In this document: positions 24,291-36,809 of the stretch, in pieces
How positions within the stretch are numbered: position 1 is the stretch's first letter
Layout of the letters: each line of letters opens with the position of its first letter
Source of the DNA: Chloranthus sessilifolius
Lineage: Eukaryota; Streptophyta; Magnoliopsida; Chloranthales; Chloranthaceae
Direction: 5' to 3'
Length of the DNA: 64,000 nt
NCBI GenBank assembly: GCA_021018995.1
Contig: CM037590.1
Location: forward strand, 103,541,097 to 103,605,096
The notes under the pieces: model-generated
What the model was told of the DNA's origin: nothing
Seen by the model: only the letters and a program-made list of their open reading frames with translations
Databases searched by the model: none
Position numbers and translations under genes: made by a program

Positions 24291-25145
24291 TCTGCACCAT
24301 TCAAATTTCAGAGTTCAGAGTCGAAGATCACAGATACAAGTTGGGAGTTCATATTTAGGGTCCAAAGTTTCGAAGAATCAATGTTCAGATCTAAAAGCTC
24401 AGAGTCAGAGATTATATTTCAAAGTTGAAGGGTTCGGAGTTTAATTTTCAGATTCAATGTTCAAGTTTCAAAGATGTAATATTTAGATCTAAAACTTAGG
24501 TTCAGGGTTCATATTTCAGAGTTCCATGCAGCTTAGATGATTCTAAGCCATAAAATATTCAATGTGCAGAAAATAATGCAAAAAAATCCAATATTGTCCA
24601 ATGATTCAAAACATGCAAGATTCATATTTCAGAGATTCAAAATTTCATGATTTCAATATGCAATACAGTCAAAGATGAGTTTTGATTCAAATTCTAATCA
24701 TCATGACTTTATTCTATCTATCACAGAGATCTATGAATCAAGATCGAAATGGAAATTAAACATTTAGTTCCCCTACCTTAATCTCGAAGTCGTGCGAGAC
24801 ATGGCGAAGTCCTTACCAATTGCTTCCCATTCTCAATCTATATCACGGAAGATTCTTAAACCATGTGTTACTGTCAAAGAAATTGGATAGGTCAAGGTTT
24901 CTCAAGCTTTGTTAAGGAAAAAGTTTAGATAGGCGGAATGGACAAGTTCTTACAAATTTTGGGATCATGTAGAACTCATCACACTTGCCGCCCAATTTTG
25001 ACCTTTAAAGCATTGTATTTGAGGAATTGCTAATTCACACAAATTATAGAATCGGTTTCCTTTTTCCAATGCTATGAGAATCGCGTAATTCCGAGTTCGG
25101 GGTCAAAAGTTATGACCGAAATACCAAGCATATGTCTGCACCTTG

Positions 25146-25290
25146 CTCTAGGTCGCCTGGGCGAGGTTCAAGGTCGCCATGGCGAGGCTTACCCGAAAAC
25201 AATTTCCTAGAAACTCGCCCATGCTAGTTTCACTTCTTTGTATTCTGAAGGCATCTCGCCCGGGCGACATTTCATTCGCCTGGGCAAGTT
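25146..25290. repeat. CGCCCGGGCG-type palindrome cluster in LTR C
   Basis: Variants of CTCGCCCGGGCGAC recur five or six times in 145 bases (GGTCGCCTGGGCGAGG, GGTCGCCATGGCGAGG, ACTCGCCCATGC, TCTCGCCCGGGCGACA, TTCGCCTGGGCAAG). Decay is mostly C-to-T or G-to-A. It lies directly next to the conserved LTR block at 24960-25145. Confidence 0.75.
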
Positions 25291-26222
25291 TGGCAGTTGG
25301 AAAACTCGTTTAGTCATCTTCTTTAACTTTACATTTTTTAAAGCCACACGAACTAGCCTTCAAATGACAAGAAAACTTTACCTAGTTTGTTCCTAAATCA
25401 TCCAACAGTCATTGTACCTTGAGGATTCAAACATGCTCTTAATTTTATGTGAAGATTTCGAGATTGAGATCTCAGAAAAATGGATGCTCGAATTTCTCAT
25501 GGTGCCGATTTCCCAATCTATGAATACGATTCGATCATGCATGATCCTAGCCTTAATTTCTGCAATAAAGAGGCGCATGATAGGATAAAAATAATTACTA
25601 TCGTAGCATTCGAGCATTTGAAGCTCACGATCAACAAAATCGAAGGAATAGCGGCGTCTACCCTCTCGTTCGTCCAATGACTCGATCGTTTCCTATCTTA
25701 GATCTTATGGAGTCGAAGAACCAAAGATTCTTGCGATGCAGAGAGAACAAAGAGTTCTACATGTTCAAAAGTGGGCTTCGGGATGATGATCAATGGTTGA
25801 GATTTCTTGCAAATGGAAGAAGAGGATGGAGCTCTCTCTTCTCTCAGCTCTTTCTTTCTCCCACAACCAATTCTCATGCAAATGGTTTAATCCTGCGTGA
25901 GAATTGCTTTTATAATTATGGGGCTAACTTTGGTGTGAGGCTAGCACACCACAAAACTGTGTATAGGCCTTTATTTAAAAGTTCAAAAAAATGAGATCTA
26001 AATGCATCCCATAAGTTTTGATCCTTGGACCTTCTACTAGTGGTGCTCTCACGGAGCTGGTGCAATGATCCACATATAGAATACATATACCTTAGTACAC
26101 AGGCACACATTCTAAATTTATTAAAACAATTATTGTTAAATCCTAGCCATAGATCCTCTACGGCATTGAACACGTGCATCCGGTCGGCGTGTTCGGGTTC
26201 GAAAATTTTTCAGGATGTTACA

Positions 26223-26836
26223 GTTGGTGTCGAGAGAATTTTCGGCGTTCAAGCTCTTTCAACCGATGGTTAGATCTTCCTTTAATTAGTTTCGATCATA
26301 ACGTTGTTGAGACAGAAGTTTCTTTATGGTCGAAGCGAATAGAGGTAGCTTTGAAGGGGAAGAAAAACTTGGAACGATCGAATGGTGGAGACTCTTTAGG
26401 AAACCGAAAAAGAAAGGAAGGAGATGAGTTCTTTTTCTCGTTTCTTTCTCTCAATAGAAACAACGCATGCATGGCTTCATGCGTGAGAAAAAGGCTTTAT
26501 ACCAAGGGGTACTGATTTGGTGTGGGGTTGGCCAAATACTCATGGTGTATTGGCCTTTTAAAAAAAAAGGAACTAATAGAAATAACACCTAAGGTCTAAT
26601 GCACTTCACGGGCAATGATACCGAAACCTTGTGTTTACCAACCATGTTCTATACCAGGGGTTCTCTCAAGGAGCCTGTGTGCTAATTTCATGATATATTA
26701 CTTAATCTTGTACAAGGGTGTACACTCCTAAGCTATCCAACATCTACGTTCAAATATGAGGTGCACGTCGTCTATGGCCATCGAACGCAAGCATCCGGCC
26801 GGCATGTTCGGGTTCAGGAAAACTTGGGGTATTACA
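26223..26836 (-). repeat. LTR fragment related to LTR C
   Basis: On the minus strand it starts TGTAATACCCCAAGTTTTCC at 26836 and follows the same order of blocks as the first 600 bases of LTR C (CCCGAACATGCCGGCCGGAT against CCCGAACACGCCGACCGGAT, and so on). Identity is moderate, so it is an older relative. Element C starts at its left edge and appears to have inserted into or next to it. Confidence 0.75.
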
Positions 26837-28403
26837 CTAAGCCTAACCCAAAACTGAAACCTTTTTCCTACGCCCCATCTTCCCCCAATTCGTCATAATC
26901 TCGCCATCACAAAACCCTGCATGCGAGTTCCTCTATGAAGACAGTGGGTTGGAAATTCCGTTGTCATCTTCTTTCTTCTCTTCCTTATTTTCCCCCTAAC
27001 TTCATTGCATTCTCTTCAAAGAGTCTCGCAGGGGAGCTGTATGGGCTATTTGGAAGACAGGAGATGCAACTCCAGAAGGAGGGTGTATAATCTTTTTTAA
27101 GGAAAAATTTTGAAGACCCCAAGGCCGATCTCCATTGCAAACTTTAGTGCCTCGGTGGTCGCTGCCGATGTAGTGTCAATCTGTGTCTAGATTTTTACTA
27201 GGTGTTCTTTTGATGTTTGCTTTTCTTTCTTACTACATCTGTATATATTTCTTTTCATATTAATAGAAATTTTCCTTTTTGTGTTTATATTCTTTTCTTC
27301 TTATATTTTGGTTTAGTGTCGCTTTTAGATTATATGTCGGACGTGATTTCTCCCAAGTTTGGGGGAGATTTTTATTTTCTTTGCAAACTATGTGCCTGGT
27401 ACCTTTTGGCACTATGAATTTTTTAAGTATCCCCTGTTTTCAGTACAATGAAGACATTGTCCTATTTAAGTTTGTGGGTATACACGTGGATATTATTTTA
27501 GCATATACACGTGGATATTATTTTAGCATACATATGCATATAAATTTTTATATTTTTTTTTAGGATTTCTTTTAGATTTTTAGGTTTGTTTCTGTTTTTT
27601 AAAATTTTTCTCTCTATTTAACCAATGCATGTGAGTAAGGATTAGATTAAATAAGATTCCATACGCTTTACCATCATCTAAGTAGACGTTCAAACATCTA
27701 TGTTAGGAAACAGTTACGATTCATGTTAGCCCATTTATACACTGTATCATAAAAGAATTATTGAAGCTATACTTTGCTATTATAATTTCAGAATCGTATA
27801 ACCAGTGAGCATTTGGACTAAATTCCTTTCTTTGAGAGAGACTACTATTCTATCCGAATTCCAAAATTTTCTTGAACTTCGTAACTGTGCTTAAATGAAA
27901 TCTCATATTGCAGTTTTTATTTGAATCATATATTCTATGATTTTGGCAACTGTTTTTCTAGAACTATTTATCTTATTCATCGAAATAAGATGACATTCTT
28001 GCTAGTAAATATGGAAATGATTAAAGACATTTTTATTTGTTTGAGCCAAAATCAAAATCTCAAAATAATTTACCCCTTGAACCCATAGTTGAGTCTAAAC
28101 CGAATTTCTTTGTACCAAGATTTAATAAATCTATAACCATATGTACTCGCCAAAGCTTTTGATCTTTAGCCCTTATAATTCTGAGAATTTAGAATAGAGG
28201 GAGAAATAAGAGAGTGAAAGGAGTATGCAAAAACATAGAAGGGATGCGCTAAAAATGGTACAACTAAGAAAGAAATATAATTCTGAAAAAAAAATATGGG
28301 AGAAAGAAAAAAGAAATGAAAAAGAGAAGCAAAAAACTTCCAAAACTGATAAAAATATTCAAGAGGATAGCGAAAAAAGAAAGAAAAAAGTAAAAATAAA
28401 TAA

Positions 28404-28430
<27 letters not shown>
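26837..28430 (+). mobile_element. Athila-like element D: 3' internal tract (left piece)
   Basis: AT-rich noncoding tract with the Athila-type motif GAAGACATTGTCCTATTTAA before GTTTGTGGGTATAC (about 27450-27485) and CATGTGAGTAAGGATTAG near 27625. A 24-base duplication containing ATACACGTGGATATTATTTT lies near 27480-27530. The motif complement appears in element B at 18870, supporting a shared family. It continues at 32274 after the inserted LTR E. No gene is supported here. The open frames at 27217-27563 are T-rich chance frames. Confidence 0.6.

Positions 28431-28434
<4 letters not shown>
28400..28434. repeat. (TA)n microsatellite
   Basis: About 13-15 TA units following TAAATAAATAAATA. It marks the uncertain left edge of LTR E. 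Confidence 0.9.
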
Positions 28435-28443
<9 letters not shown>

Positions 28444-29279
28444 TTTACCAATTTGGAATACTCGGAACGCCAGATTGCAGAATAAAATCTGATTACAGAA
28501 TTTTCTTGGTACAACCACACTTAAGCGGAATTTAAAGCCGATAGTTACTTAATAAGCAATATCATTATGACAAAAAAATCTCCATTTCTAAACAGAATAT
28601 ATGAGTAAAAGACAAAATAAACCACCGGTAATGGCCGACCATCACCTAAACCGTGGCGTACATAATAAATTTACGAAAGTACTGAGTCAATAGTTCTACC
28701 AAAATTCCCTAGATGCAACAAGCCCAAAGCCAAAATGCAAAAGTCAAAGTTTACCAAGTCCAAAATCTTAAAAGCCAACTACCATGCCAAACCTAAAATG
28801 TCTAACTTTCTTCCGACGGAAGATTTCCTTCGTCTACTAGGTCCTTGCTAACTTCAGTACTTGTGACGTATAGTTGGGGTGATCTAATATTCTAAGCTTA
28901 GTAGAGAAAACACAATACCAGTTACATTTATCATACTAATGCATAGATTTAATGATAATAATCAAAACATTTTCATATTAAAACTAAAAACATTTCATTT
29001 TCAAAACAGAAACTGATTTCAAAGGCATTTTCTTATCAAAACAAAAATGGATTTCAAAGGCCATTTTGATATTGAAACAAAATTCCACCTCATATTGTCA
29101 GTGGTATAATTTACAAAGTTTCACAAGATTTTGATTTCTTATTCATTTACCGAAGTTCTAATTTCTTATCTATCTTGGCAAAGGCGGAAACAATGCATAA
29201 ACAAAAGTGATTGTCCAAGGTGTCAATTACTGATCAAGATTATCCAAGGATTGCCCAAAGTTCAGAGTTTGGAATTCAA

Positions 29280-29950
29280 AGGATTCAAAGTTTTGCTTCA
29301 AGGCTGTCCAAGAGTGTCTAAGAGTGTCCAAGGGTGTACAACGATGTTCAAAAGTGTAAATAAATCCTGTCAGAGAGGTCCAAGGGTGTACAAAAATACA
29401 AGGGTGTCAAAAGGTGTACGTAAATCCTGCTAGAGGGGTCCAAGGGTGTACAAAGATGTTCAGAAGTATACGTAAATCCCGCCAAAGTGGTCCAAGGGCG
29501 TACATAAATATGAGGGTGTCCAAAGGTGTAGTTAAATGCCGCCAAAGCGGTCCAAGGGCATACATATATCCCGCCAAAGTGGTCCAAAGGTGTACAAAGA
29601 TGTTTAGAAGTGTATGCAAATCCCGCTAGAGCAGTCCAAGAGCGTATATAAATACGAGGGTGCCCAAAGGTGTACGTAAATCCCGCTAGAGCAGTCCAAG
29701 AGTGTACATAAATACGAGGGTGCCCAAAGGTGCACGTAAATCCCGCCAGAGCGGTCCAAGGGCGTACATATATCCCGCCAAAGCTGTCCAAGGGTTTACA
29801 AAGATGTTCAGAAGTGTACCTAAATCATGCCAGAGTGGTCCAAGGGCATACAAAAATATAAGGGTTTCCAAAGGTGTACGTAAATGATTCCAAAGAGGTC
29901 AAAGGGCGTACATATATCCCTCCAAAGCGGTCCAAGGGTGTGCCGTCGTA
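29280..29950. repeat. 60-bp minisatellite in LTR E
   Basis: About eleven full or partial copies of a 60-base unit that includes CGTAAATCCCGCYAGAGCRG, TCCAAGRGCGTACATAAATA and CGAGGGTGCCCAAAGGTGTA. Some copies are shortened to about half. It is AT/GC mixed and not seen in the related LTRs C or 59925-62325. Open frames on both strands across it are repeat artefacts. Confidence 0.85.
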
Positions 29951-30469
29951 CAAGCTCAAAAGATTCAAAAGATACCGAATTCAATTTCAAGTTCAGAGTT
30001 AGAAATCAGAGTCCAAAGTTCATATTTGGGATTCGAAGGATTCAAAGTTCATATACCGAGTTCAAACGATTCAGAGTACGAAGTTCAGATTCGAAAATTC
30101 AAGTGCGAAGATCATGTTCAATTTTAGGGTCGAAGTTCTAATTTCAGACTCATGGTTCAATATTCATACTTCGAATTTTAGAGTTCAAGTTCTTATGCGA
30201 TATTTCAAAAAATACAAATATGAATCCCAACTTTCAAAGCATTTGCATATATCATGGCATCTATGGATCAAGGTCAAAATGCAATTGGGTGTCGAGTTTT
30301 CCTTACAGTAGTTTTCAAATATTCCAAGGCGACAACTATTTCAAAGCATTCTATAAATTCACAAGTTTGAAATCCATTTCTAAATCAAAAGATTCATTTA
30401 AGTTATATCTGAAAGTCTATGAATCAAAATCAAGAATGCAATCATGCAATGAAATTTCTCCACAATTGA

Positions 30470-30835
30470 AAAGAGTTCAAATACTAGTTCAACTTCAAAT
30501 CTAACTTATCACATTACATTCGATCATATCAAAACATCTATGAATTGAAGTAAAAAATGCAATTATGTGTCAAATTTTCCCCACAGTTGAAAAGAGTTCA
30601 AATACTAGTTCAAGTTCAAATCAAACTCATCACATTTCATTCGATCATATCAAAACATCTATGAATTCAAGTCAAAAATGTAATTGTGTGTTGAATTCTC
30701 CTCATAGTTGAAAAGAGTTCAAATACTAGTTCAAGTTCAAATAAAACTTATCACATTTCATTCAATCATATCAAAACATCTATAAATTCAAGTAAAAAAT
30801 GTAATAGTGCGTCGAATTTTCCCCACCTCAATTCT
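30470..30835. repeat. 121-bp tandem repeat in LTR E
   Basis: AAGAGTTCAAATACTAGTTC starts at 30471, 30592 and 30713, an exact 121-base spacing. Units include TTCGATCATATCAAAACATC and GAATTTTCCCCACAGTTG. About three copies plus a degraded flanking copy on the left. Confidence 0.85.
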
Positions 30836-31179
30836 AGCATCACAAGAACGCACACGATGATTCTTATTGACAGACTACGGTCCTCAATATATATCACATA
30901 ACATTCCTAAAATACATGTCAATGACTAAAGAATTACACATGTCGAAGTTCTTTAAGTTTTGAGGGGAAAAGGATAAGTTCGTGCTAACTTTGGATCATG
31001 TAGAACTTGCCCCTACTTTTCGCTCAATTTTGACCTTTAAAATATTTAATTCATAAAATTATTAATTCATCCAAGTTATTGAGCTCATTGTCCTCTTTCC
31101 AATGCCGTAATAATCACGTCAATCTGAGTTTGGAGTAGAATGTTATGGCCAAAATATTGAGGCTGTGTCGGCACTTCAG

Positions 31180-31285
31180 TCAAAGTCGCATGCGCAATTT
31201 TCAAAGTCATGTGAAAACAATTTGACCTACTTTTCTGAAGGAAAATATCCTGCGCGAATTCCAACTCGCGCGCGTGATTTTGTGT
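31180..31285. repeat. GCGC-type palindrome cluster in LTR E
   Basis: Contains GTCGCATGCGCAA, CTGCGCGAATTCC and ACTCGCGCGCGTGA: short GC palindromes with different cores. It sits next to the conserved LTR block exactly as in LTR C. Confidence 0.6.
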
Positions 31286-32273
31286 GATTCTACTCATTTT
31301 CCCCCTTTCTAAAACCCATTTTCTTCAAGTCTAATCCTCTATTCCTTTGCCCACAACCTAAACAACCTAATTTAATTTCTATACATAAATAAACTAAGGT
31401 AGTTACCTCCTTTGATCGGGCACGTAACATCCCCGATGATTGTATCCATGCTTCGAAACCCTCTTTTCCTCCAACGATCTGATCTTCTCTCTCTCCGATC
31501 GTAAAATGCCAAGGCCGAGGGTTTCCTTGCTATGCAAAGTGGATCACGGATCTACCAAGTGGAGCGAAAGAATTTGAGAGGACTCGACTGTTCAGATCTC
31601 ACCACAAGGCAAAACGAGAAGGGGTTTCGGGGCTCTCTTCCTCTCTTGGTTCTTCCCTCTAAATCCCAAGCAAGCAATGAATGGGTTTTTTTCCCTTTTT
31701 CTTTTCTTATAAGCCATTGGGCTTTATTTGGTATGAAGCCGGCATACCGTGAATCGGTGCACAAACTTTTCATCAAGGGCCAAAATGTGGTCCATCTTCA
31801 CTTATAAACTAAATCATTTGCCGTTGATACTCACACGGAATTCATATAACTAATTAGCCAATTAAATATACCATTCCATAGCACTAATTGTACACTTCTA
31901 AAATAAAATATTCTAAAAGACCTCATAGTCTGTGTCATTTGCCTTGCCAAATACGTATACTTGGTTGGGTGCCATGTGACAGGTTAGGTTATTGGGCTCG
32001 GGTCTACTCTCGGTTTGGGTTGAAATTCGGGTTGAGGCCCAAGTTCAAGCATTGGGCTCGGGTTCGTGTGCAACATGTACAAACACGCATACGCTCTACA
32101 TAGGGTATGAGTTGAGATTTAATGTGCTTGGCGCATACCCCCAATTATAATAAGTGGGGTTTGAGGCCACGTTACCCAAGTCAAATGATTTGACTCGGGT
32201 CAAATCAGTCAAAAGGTCGTATTATCGTCAAATGTTAACAATTTAACATTTACAAAAATTTTGCGTTGTTACA

Positions 32274-32647
32274 CCAGCTTTATATGAATTAAAATTACTG
32301 AGTTTCTAATCAAGGATAACTAGTAGGATGGGAAGTAATGGTTGGATGAAATCTTATTTTTAAAAATCATAACGACCATGTGTTGATTAACCGGTGTACG
32401 AAAAGTGGTATAGAGTTTTTTTTTTTTGAAAAATTTAAAAAATAAAAAAATATTTGAAGTTTATAAGTAAATTGACTGGAAACCTTCAGGAGACACAACT
32501 CCTCCACTAGGGATCACCTAGGGGCTTAAAGGCTTGTTGCATCTGCTAAATACAATCGTGCTCCCTATGAAAGTGGCATTTAAATTTGTAGTTAGATAGT
32601 TTATCTTTCTTTGTTTGCTAGAGACTACAAAAACTCAAGTTTTGGGG
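32274..32647 (+). mobile_element. Athila-like element D: end of internal region and polypurine tract
   Basis: Noncoding sequence running to AAGTTTTGGGG (32637-32647), the purine tract directly before the LTR start TGTGATCAGTCAC. From 32470 on it aligns with the reverse complement of bases 1-240, the same part of element B, including CTCCACTAGGGATCACCTAG. Confidence 0.7.
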
Positions 32648-32863
32648 TGTGATCAGTCACATAATTTATCATTTTATTACCTTTAACTTAGTGTTGTTAG
32701 ACTCTAGTTTGCTACTAATGATTCGACGATGTGGAGATATTTAGAATAGTAAGTAAAAAAGAGTGAAAGTGTTAATCTATACCAAAATGAACTTAAAAAG
32801 CAGTAAGAAAGGCGATCGCACGGAGCTACGATCCCAATCATAGTAAAGTCACTAGTCTGTAAA

Positions 32864-35261
32864 TGTAACAACCCTAAAATCTAGAACACGAACCTGACTA
32901 TTTCGATCTACGTGCCCGGTACGGAAATCGAGACCGATTAAAAAATTTAGAATTTATATTAATTGAGATAAAGTTACACCATGGTTAGATGAGTTCACCT
33001 GTGTAATTTCATTTGAATCGGAGTTGGGTAAAGAGTCAGTGTAGCACGTTGCGTCGTAGCGACCGTGTTCGTGCTCCACACCGGAACATAAACTAAGGGA
33101 AAACAGAAATATCTGTTTATTAGCTTATAAGAGAAGGAAGGGAGACCTAGAGGAAGTTCTTCTTCTTCTTCTTCCCCTTGCCCTAGTTACTCTAACAGCT
33201 AAGGAGTCTGTAGCTAGGTGGGTTTTCAAGAGGGTTTTTGTATAAAACAGGGTTAGCAAGATTGAAAGGTGAGTTTCCTAAGCTAGGGTATGTAGAGATC
33301 AATGGATTAAGCTTAAGTATGGTTTGTGTGTGTGTGAAGTCTCTGCATGCTGAACCAGAGCTAAAAGGTTGCTCGTCGAACTCGGATCGGTGATAAACTC
33401 CGAGAGCTTGATCCGAAACCCTCATCCGGAGTGATTTGCCGAAACCCCAAAAGGGCCCACATAGAGGTGAGCTCTCTTGTTTAAAATGGGCAGTTGGATG
33501 CCCTAAATATAGGTTTTGTATGAATATTTAAGATTATAATGAATTTTTGAAAGAAAAATAAGTTAGAAAAATATTGTTGGTGAACTCCATTAATGACAGA
33601 AATTCCGTCATTATTGATCGATCAACAAGGTGTTGATCGATCACTGAGTGTGGAATTGATCGATCAACAGTGGTGGTGATCGATCAATTTATATATATAG
33701 TATATGAACAGTACTGGCAGAGAGTTGGTGAATTTTGGGTTAATATTAGTGATCGATCAACAAGGTATTGATCGATCAATTGACTGGGTATTGATCGATC
33801 AACAATGGTGGTGATCGATCAACAAGGGTGTTGATCGATCAATACAGAGCCCATTGATCAATCAACCAACATGGTGATCGATCAATTGTGTACAATATAT
33901 ACAAACAGAGAGTTGGTTAAACAAGTTTGTGCTTTGGTGATCGATCAACAAGGGTGCTGATCGTTCAATAAAGAGTTCATTGATCGATCAACAAGGTATT
34001 GATTGATCAATAAACCCTGTTTTCAGACAGTTAGGAAATTTATATGTAAGAACCACTGGACATTGTGCCAGTTCACAATCTGTCACTCTAACACCTAGAG
34101 TAACATGTTTATGGTCTAGGATCATACTAAGATGCCTTGAAAAAGCTTTGGATTTGCTTAGAAGGAGCTTGATCCGAGGTAGGGGAATTCAACCGAAATT
34201 GCATTTATTTTTTATCTCATGGATTATATCTGTCATACATATCTCAGCATAGTTTAATTCTGTTTTAAAAGCATGTTTAGCATATGTATGAGTATTCTAT
34301 TATGTACTTGATCCGACATTTGATATCCGTATCCGAAATCTGAATTCTGTTAAGTATGATAAGTATGCATGTGATTTGAGGTTTGATATTCAGTAAAAAT
34401 CCCACCGACTCGGCGGTATATCCGTTTCAGGCACACTTGTGCAATTCCTGAAATTGTTCATATGAACGACGATGGTTGGGATTATCCATCGGACCAAATC
34501 TGGCTACCACGTGCTATACTCACGGGAGTTACTTAAGTATACTACACTAAGTCATTATATGTTGTATTCATCAATTCTGTACTGTTTTGGATAAATGTCT
34601 CATGTTTTATACATCTGTTGCATATTTTCAGTTTTGTTCTTTGATGACCATGTTATGCAATTAGAATGCAAATTTATTTGGAATTCTTCTATTGAGCTAG
34701 GATGTAGCTCACCCTATTTTTGTAAACATTTAGGTTCTGAGGCGGTAGCTCTCGGTACTGAGAGCGACCCAGACTATCAGCCTGATCCTGAGGCTGAGGT
34801 TGAGGACGAGGAGACAGACGTTCCAGCTGACGACTTTTACCCATAGACTGGGTATAGCTTAGACATTTTTGGGGTTTTATGTTTGTTTGGAGACTTTGGA
34901 TTATGTGTGCCTGGTGGCCACTTTTGTATTAATTTTTGTAGATATTTTATTTCTTTTATAGTGTTATTATACATTCTATCGGAACCATCATTGGGAACCA
35001 TTGTTTGGGTGATGGATGTCTGTCACCGATGGTTCTTTTTGGTTCCTTTTTGAGGATATATACTTTTTACATTTATCAATGAAGGTTTATCTATTGTTCT
35101 TACTTTTAGATTGATTCATTAGATGACTCTACTTACCGCTGTGGGATTTTATCTGTATATTTCCGCTTTATATACAGATATTGTGTGATTCGTCCTAGAG
35201 ATCATCCAGAGCATGATCCTGATGGCACGGATTTCTGAGCACAGAATTCCGGGCTGTCACA
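32864..35261 (+). repeat. 5' LTR of Tekay element
   Basis: Begins TGTAACAACCCTAAAATCTA and ends GGGCTGTCACA, directly before the Met primer site. It contains a GATCGATC palindrome array (33612-34013), a hairpin near 35008-35025 and the motif GATCATCCAGAGCATGATCC near the end. The short acidic frame at 34595-34846 matches a shared LTR segment, not a gene. Confidence 0.95.
33612..34013. repeat. GATCGATC palindrome array in Tekay 5' LTR
   Basis: Twelve exact GATCGATC octamers and three near copies in 400 bases. Most are extended to TTGATCGATCAA or GTGATCGATCAA and separated by short spacers such as CAAGGTG or CAGTGGTG. The spacing is irregular (about 14-60 bases), so this is a cluster of palindromes and not a simple tandem repeat. 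Confidence 0.95.
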
Positions 35262-35263
35262 GT

Positions 35264-35280
35264 TGGTATCAGAGCCTAGG
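35264..35280 (+). promoter_or_regulatory. Primer binding site of Tekay element (tRNA-Met)
   Basis: TGGTATCAGAGCCTAGG starts two bases after the 5' LTR and matches the initiator tRNA-Met 3' end used by chromoviruses. Confidence 0.9.
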
Positions 35281-35372
35281 CTTTAGGTTGAACTATGGGT
35301 TCATAACGGATTGTTTTTACAATCTATATGTACTAATCCATGTTATTGTTTTTACAATGACAGACTAGTACT

Positions 35373-36650
35373 ATGGCACCCAAGTTCAGAGGTGGACTTA
35401 GCGGAGGTAGACAAGGACAAAGAGAGGTTCCGATAGAAGAAATACATGAAGACATAGGCACGTCGCGGGGATTGGAATTTCTGTCGCATACTAATGCGAT
35501 CCCCATGGGACGTAGAGGAGGAAGAAGAAGTAGTGAAGATAAGATGGAACAGGTGTTGGAAGCATTGGTCATAGCGTTGCTCAAGAAAGCTCGCCACGAC
35601 AATGATCGCCAGACCACCTCATCAGCCTGGTGGTTTTACAGAATTTAGGAGAATGAGACCTCCAAATTTCTTGGGCCAGACTGATCCAATAGTGGCTGAG
35701 GAATGGATAGAAGAGATGGAGAAACTTTTTGAAGTACTCCAATGTAATGATGTAGAGAAAGTGCGCTGGGCCACTTTCAAACTGGATGGTGACGCCGGAC
35801 CTTGGTGGAAGTCGGTGTCACAAAATAGACAGAGAGAGTTTCCTCACACCCCTTGGACATGGGAGGAGTTCACGGAGGTATTCTATCATAAATACTTTCC
35901 TAAAATTGTGAGGCATCAGTGGGAGGTGAAATTTATAGAGCTGAAGCAAGGTGCAATGACAGTCAGGGATTATGGAGCTGAGTTCGATAGATTAGCTCGA
36001 TTTGCACCTCAAAGACGTAGCTCTGGTGATGAGAGCGAAAGTTTCAAATTGGGACTGAGACAAAATTTACAAAAGGATGTCGCCATGTGGGAAATGGAGA
36101 CATATGAAGGAGTGATGGCCAAGGCACTCATTGCAGAGGAGGAGAACCAGAAACAGTTCTCTTGGAAGGATAAGCCGGTGAGAGAGAATGCATTTCAAGG
36201 GCAACCTCAGGACACAGAGCAGAATAAGAGAGCCAGATTTTCCAGGCCTCCGAGATACCCTACACATTCTAGGCCAGCTGTTTCTTCTGGACCTAGTTCA
36301 TACCAGAGGTCTGCTGTACCTACTTCTTCACGGCCATTTAAACCTTCTGGTTCTTCAAACAGTGGGGCTTCGGTGGCCCAGAAATCTTCAAAAGCATCAT
36401 CCTTCAGTCCAGCAGTATCATGTGCAAGGTGTGGGAAGCCACACAAGATAGAGGACTGTCGGAGGGAAACTGGGGCATGCTACAGATGTGGCCAGATGGG
36501 CCATTTAATCAGGAACTGCCCAGAGGAAGGAAGGGACAGCAAGGAGCGGTCCAGATCGGTATCGACGATGCGATCAGCTCGACCAGTGGTTCATGGCCGA
36601 GCTTATGCCGTTACCGCCACCGATGCTCTGACATCAAATGACATCATTCA
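35373..36650 (+). pseudogene. gag of Tekay element
   Basis: Starts MAPKFRGGLSGGRQGQ, with a basic and acidic N-terminal region. The Retrotrans_gag domain spans about 35650-36130 (MRPPNFLGQTDPIVAEEWIE, WWKSVSQNRQREF, YFPKIVRHQWEVKFIELKQG, FDRLARFAP). A Ser/Pro linker follows, then two CCHC zinc knuckles at about 36420-36520 (CARCGKPHKIEDC, CYRCGQMGHLIRNC), which bind genomic RNA. One break is apparent. A stretch of about 150 AT-rich bases, unlike the flanking coding sequence, separates gag from protease (about 36650-36800). Confidence 0.9.
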
Positions 36651-36809
36651 AGGTATGATTAGAATTCAAGAGATATGGTGTTGTTTGATATAATGAACTG
36701 GAAAATTGGAAATATATAAATTAATTGATTTATTTTGATTATAATAGTATACATAAACCTACACATCTAAAACGTTACAGTAATGTTGATATTGGTATGT
36801 AGGTGAGCT

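Larger units (their letters stand above)
23273..26222 (-). repeat. 5' LTR of element C (2.95 kb)
   Basis: On the minus strand it begins TGTAACATCC at 26222 and ends TTGTCACA at 23273, followed by the Met primer site. It contains a CGCCCGGGCG-type palindrome cluster (25146-25290), a conserved block (about 24960-25145), a low-complexity tract of TTCAGAGTTC-like units with a short minisatellite (24130-24290), and a perfect hairpin near its 3' end (23563-23582). Short open frames inside it have no domain support. Confidence 0.85.
28430..32273 (-). repeat. Long LTR E (about 3.8 kb), related to LTR C
   Basis: On the minus strand it starts TGTAACAACGCAAAATTTTT at 32273. It shares with LTR C the GGTGATGGCCGACCATCACC-like hairpin (28627-28646), the low-complexity TTCAGAGTTC tract, a conserved block (about 30960-31160) and a palindrome cluster (31180-31285). 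It is enlarged by a 60-bp minisatellite and a 121-bp tandem repeat. No coding part or primer site adjoins it, so it looks like a solo LTR. The left boundary and the flanking duplication are unresolved. Confidence 0.65.

Noticed and set aside
26223-26260. GTTGGTGTCGAGAG as a plus-strand primer binding site
   Set aside because: It resembles TGGTATCAGAG only partly, no LTR end on the plus strand precedes it, and the adjacent LTR reads the other way.
28225-28518. Lysine-rich plus-strand frame and its Phe-rich antisense frame
   Set aside because: Low-complexity A-rich DNA at the edge of a TA microsatellite gives these frames by chance.
29131-29887. Open frames on both strands with repeated ALGPLWRDL or VQGCTKMFRS units
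   Set aside because: They are translations of the 60-bp minisatellite in an LTR; there is no start context or domain.
29280-29950. Regular repeat spacing that might recall a CRISPR array
   Set aside because: The units are contiguous and there are no unique spacers; the setting is a plant LTR.
33612-34013. GATC-rich array as sign of bacterial DNA (Dam sites)
   Set aside because: It lies inside a plant Tekay LTR with a target duplication, and the same array occurs in both LTRs.
34595-34846. Acidic open frame ending in DDFYP
   Set aside because: It lies wholly inside the 5' LTR, and the 3' LTR copy does not keep the frame; no domain is seen.
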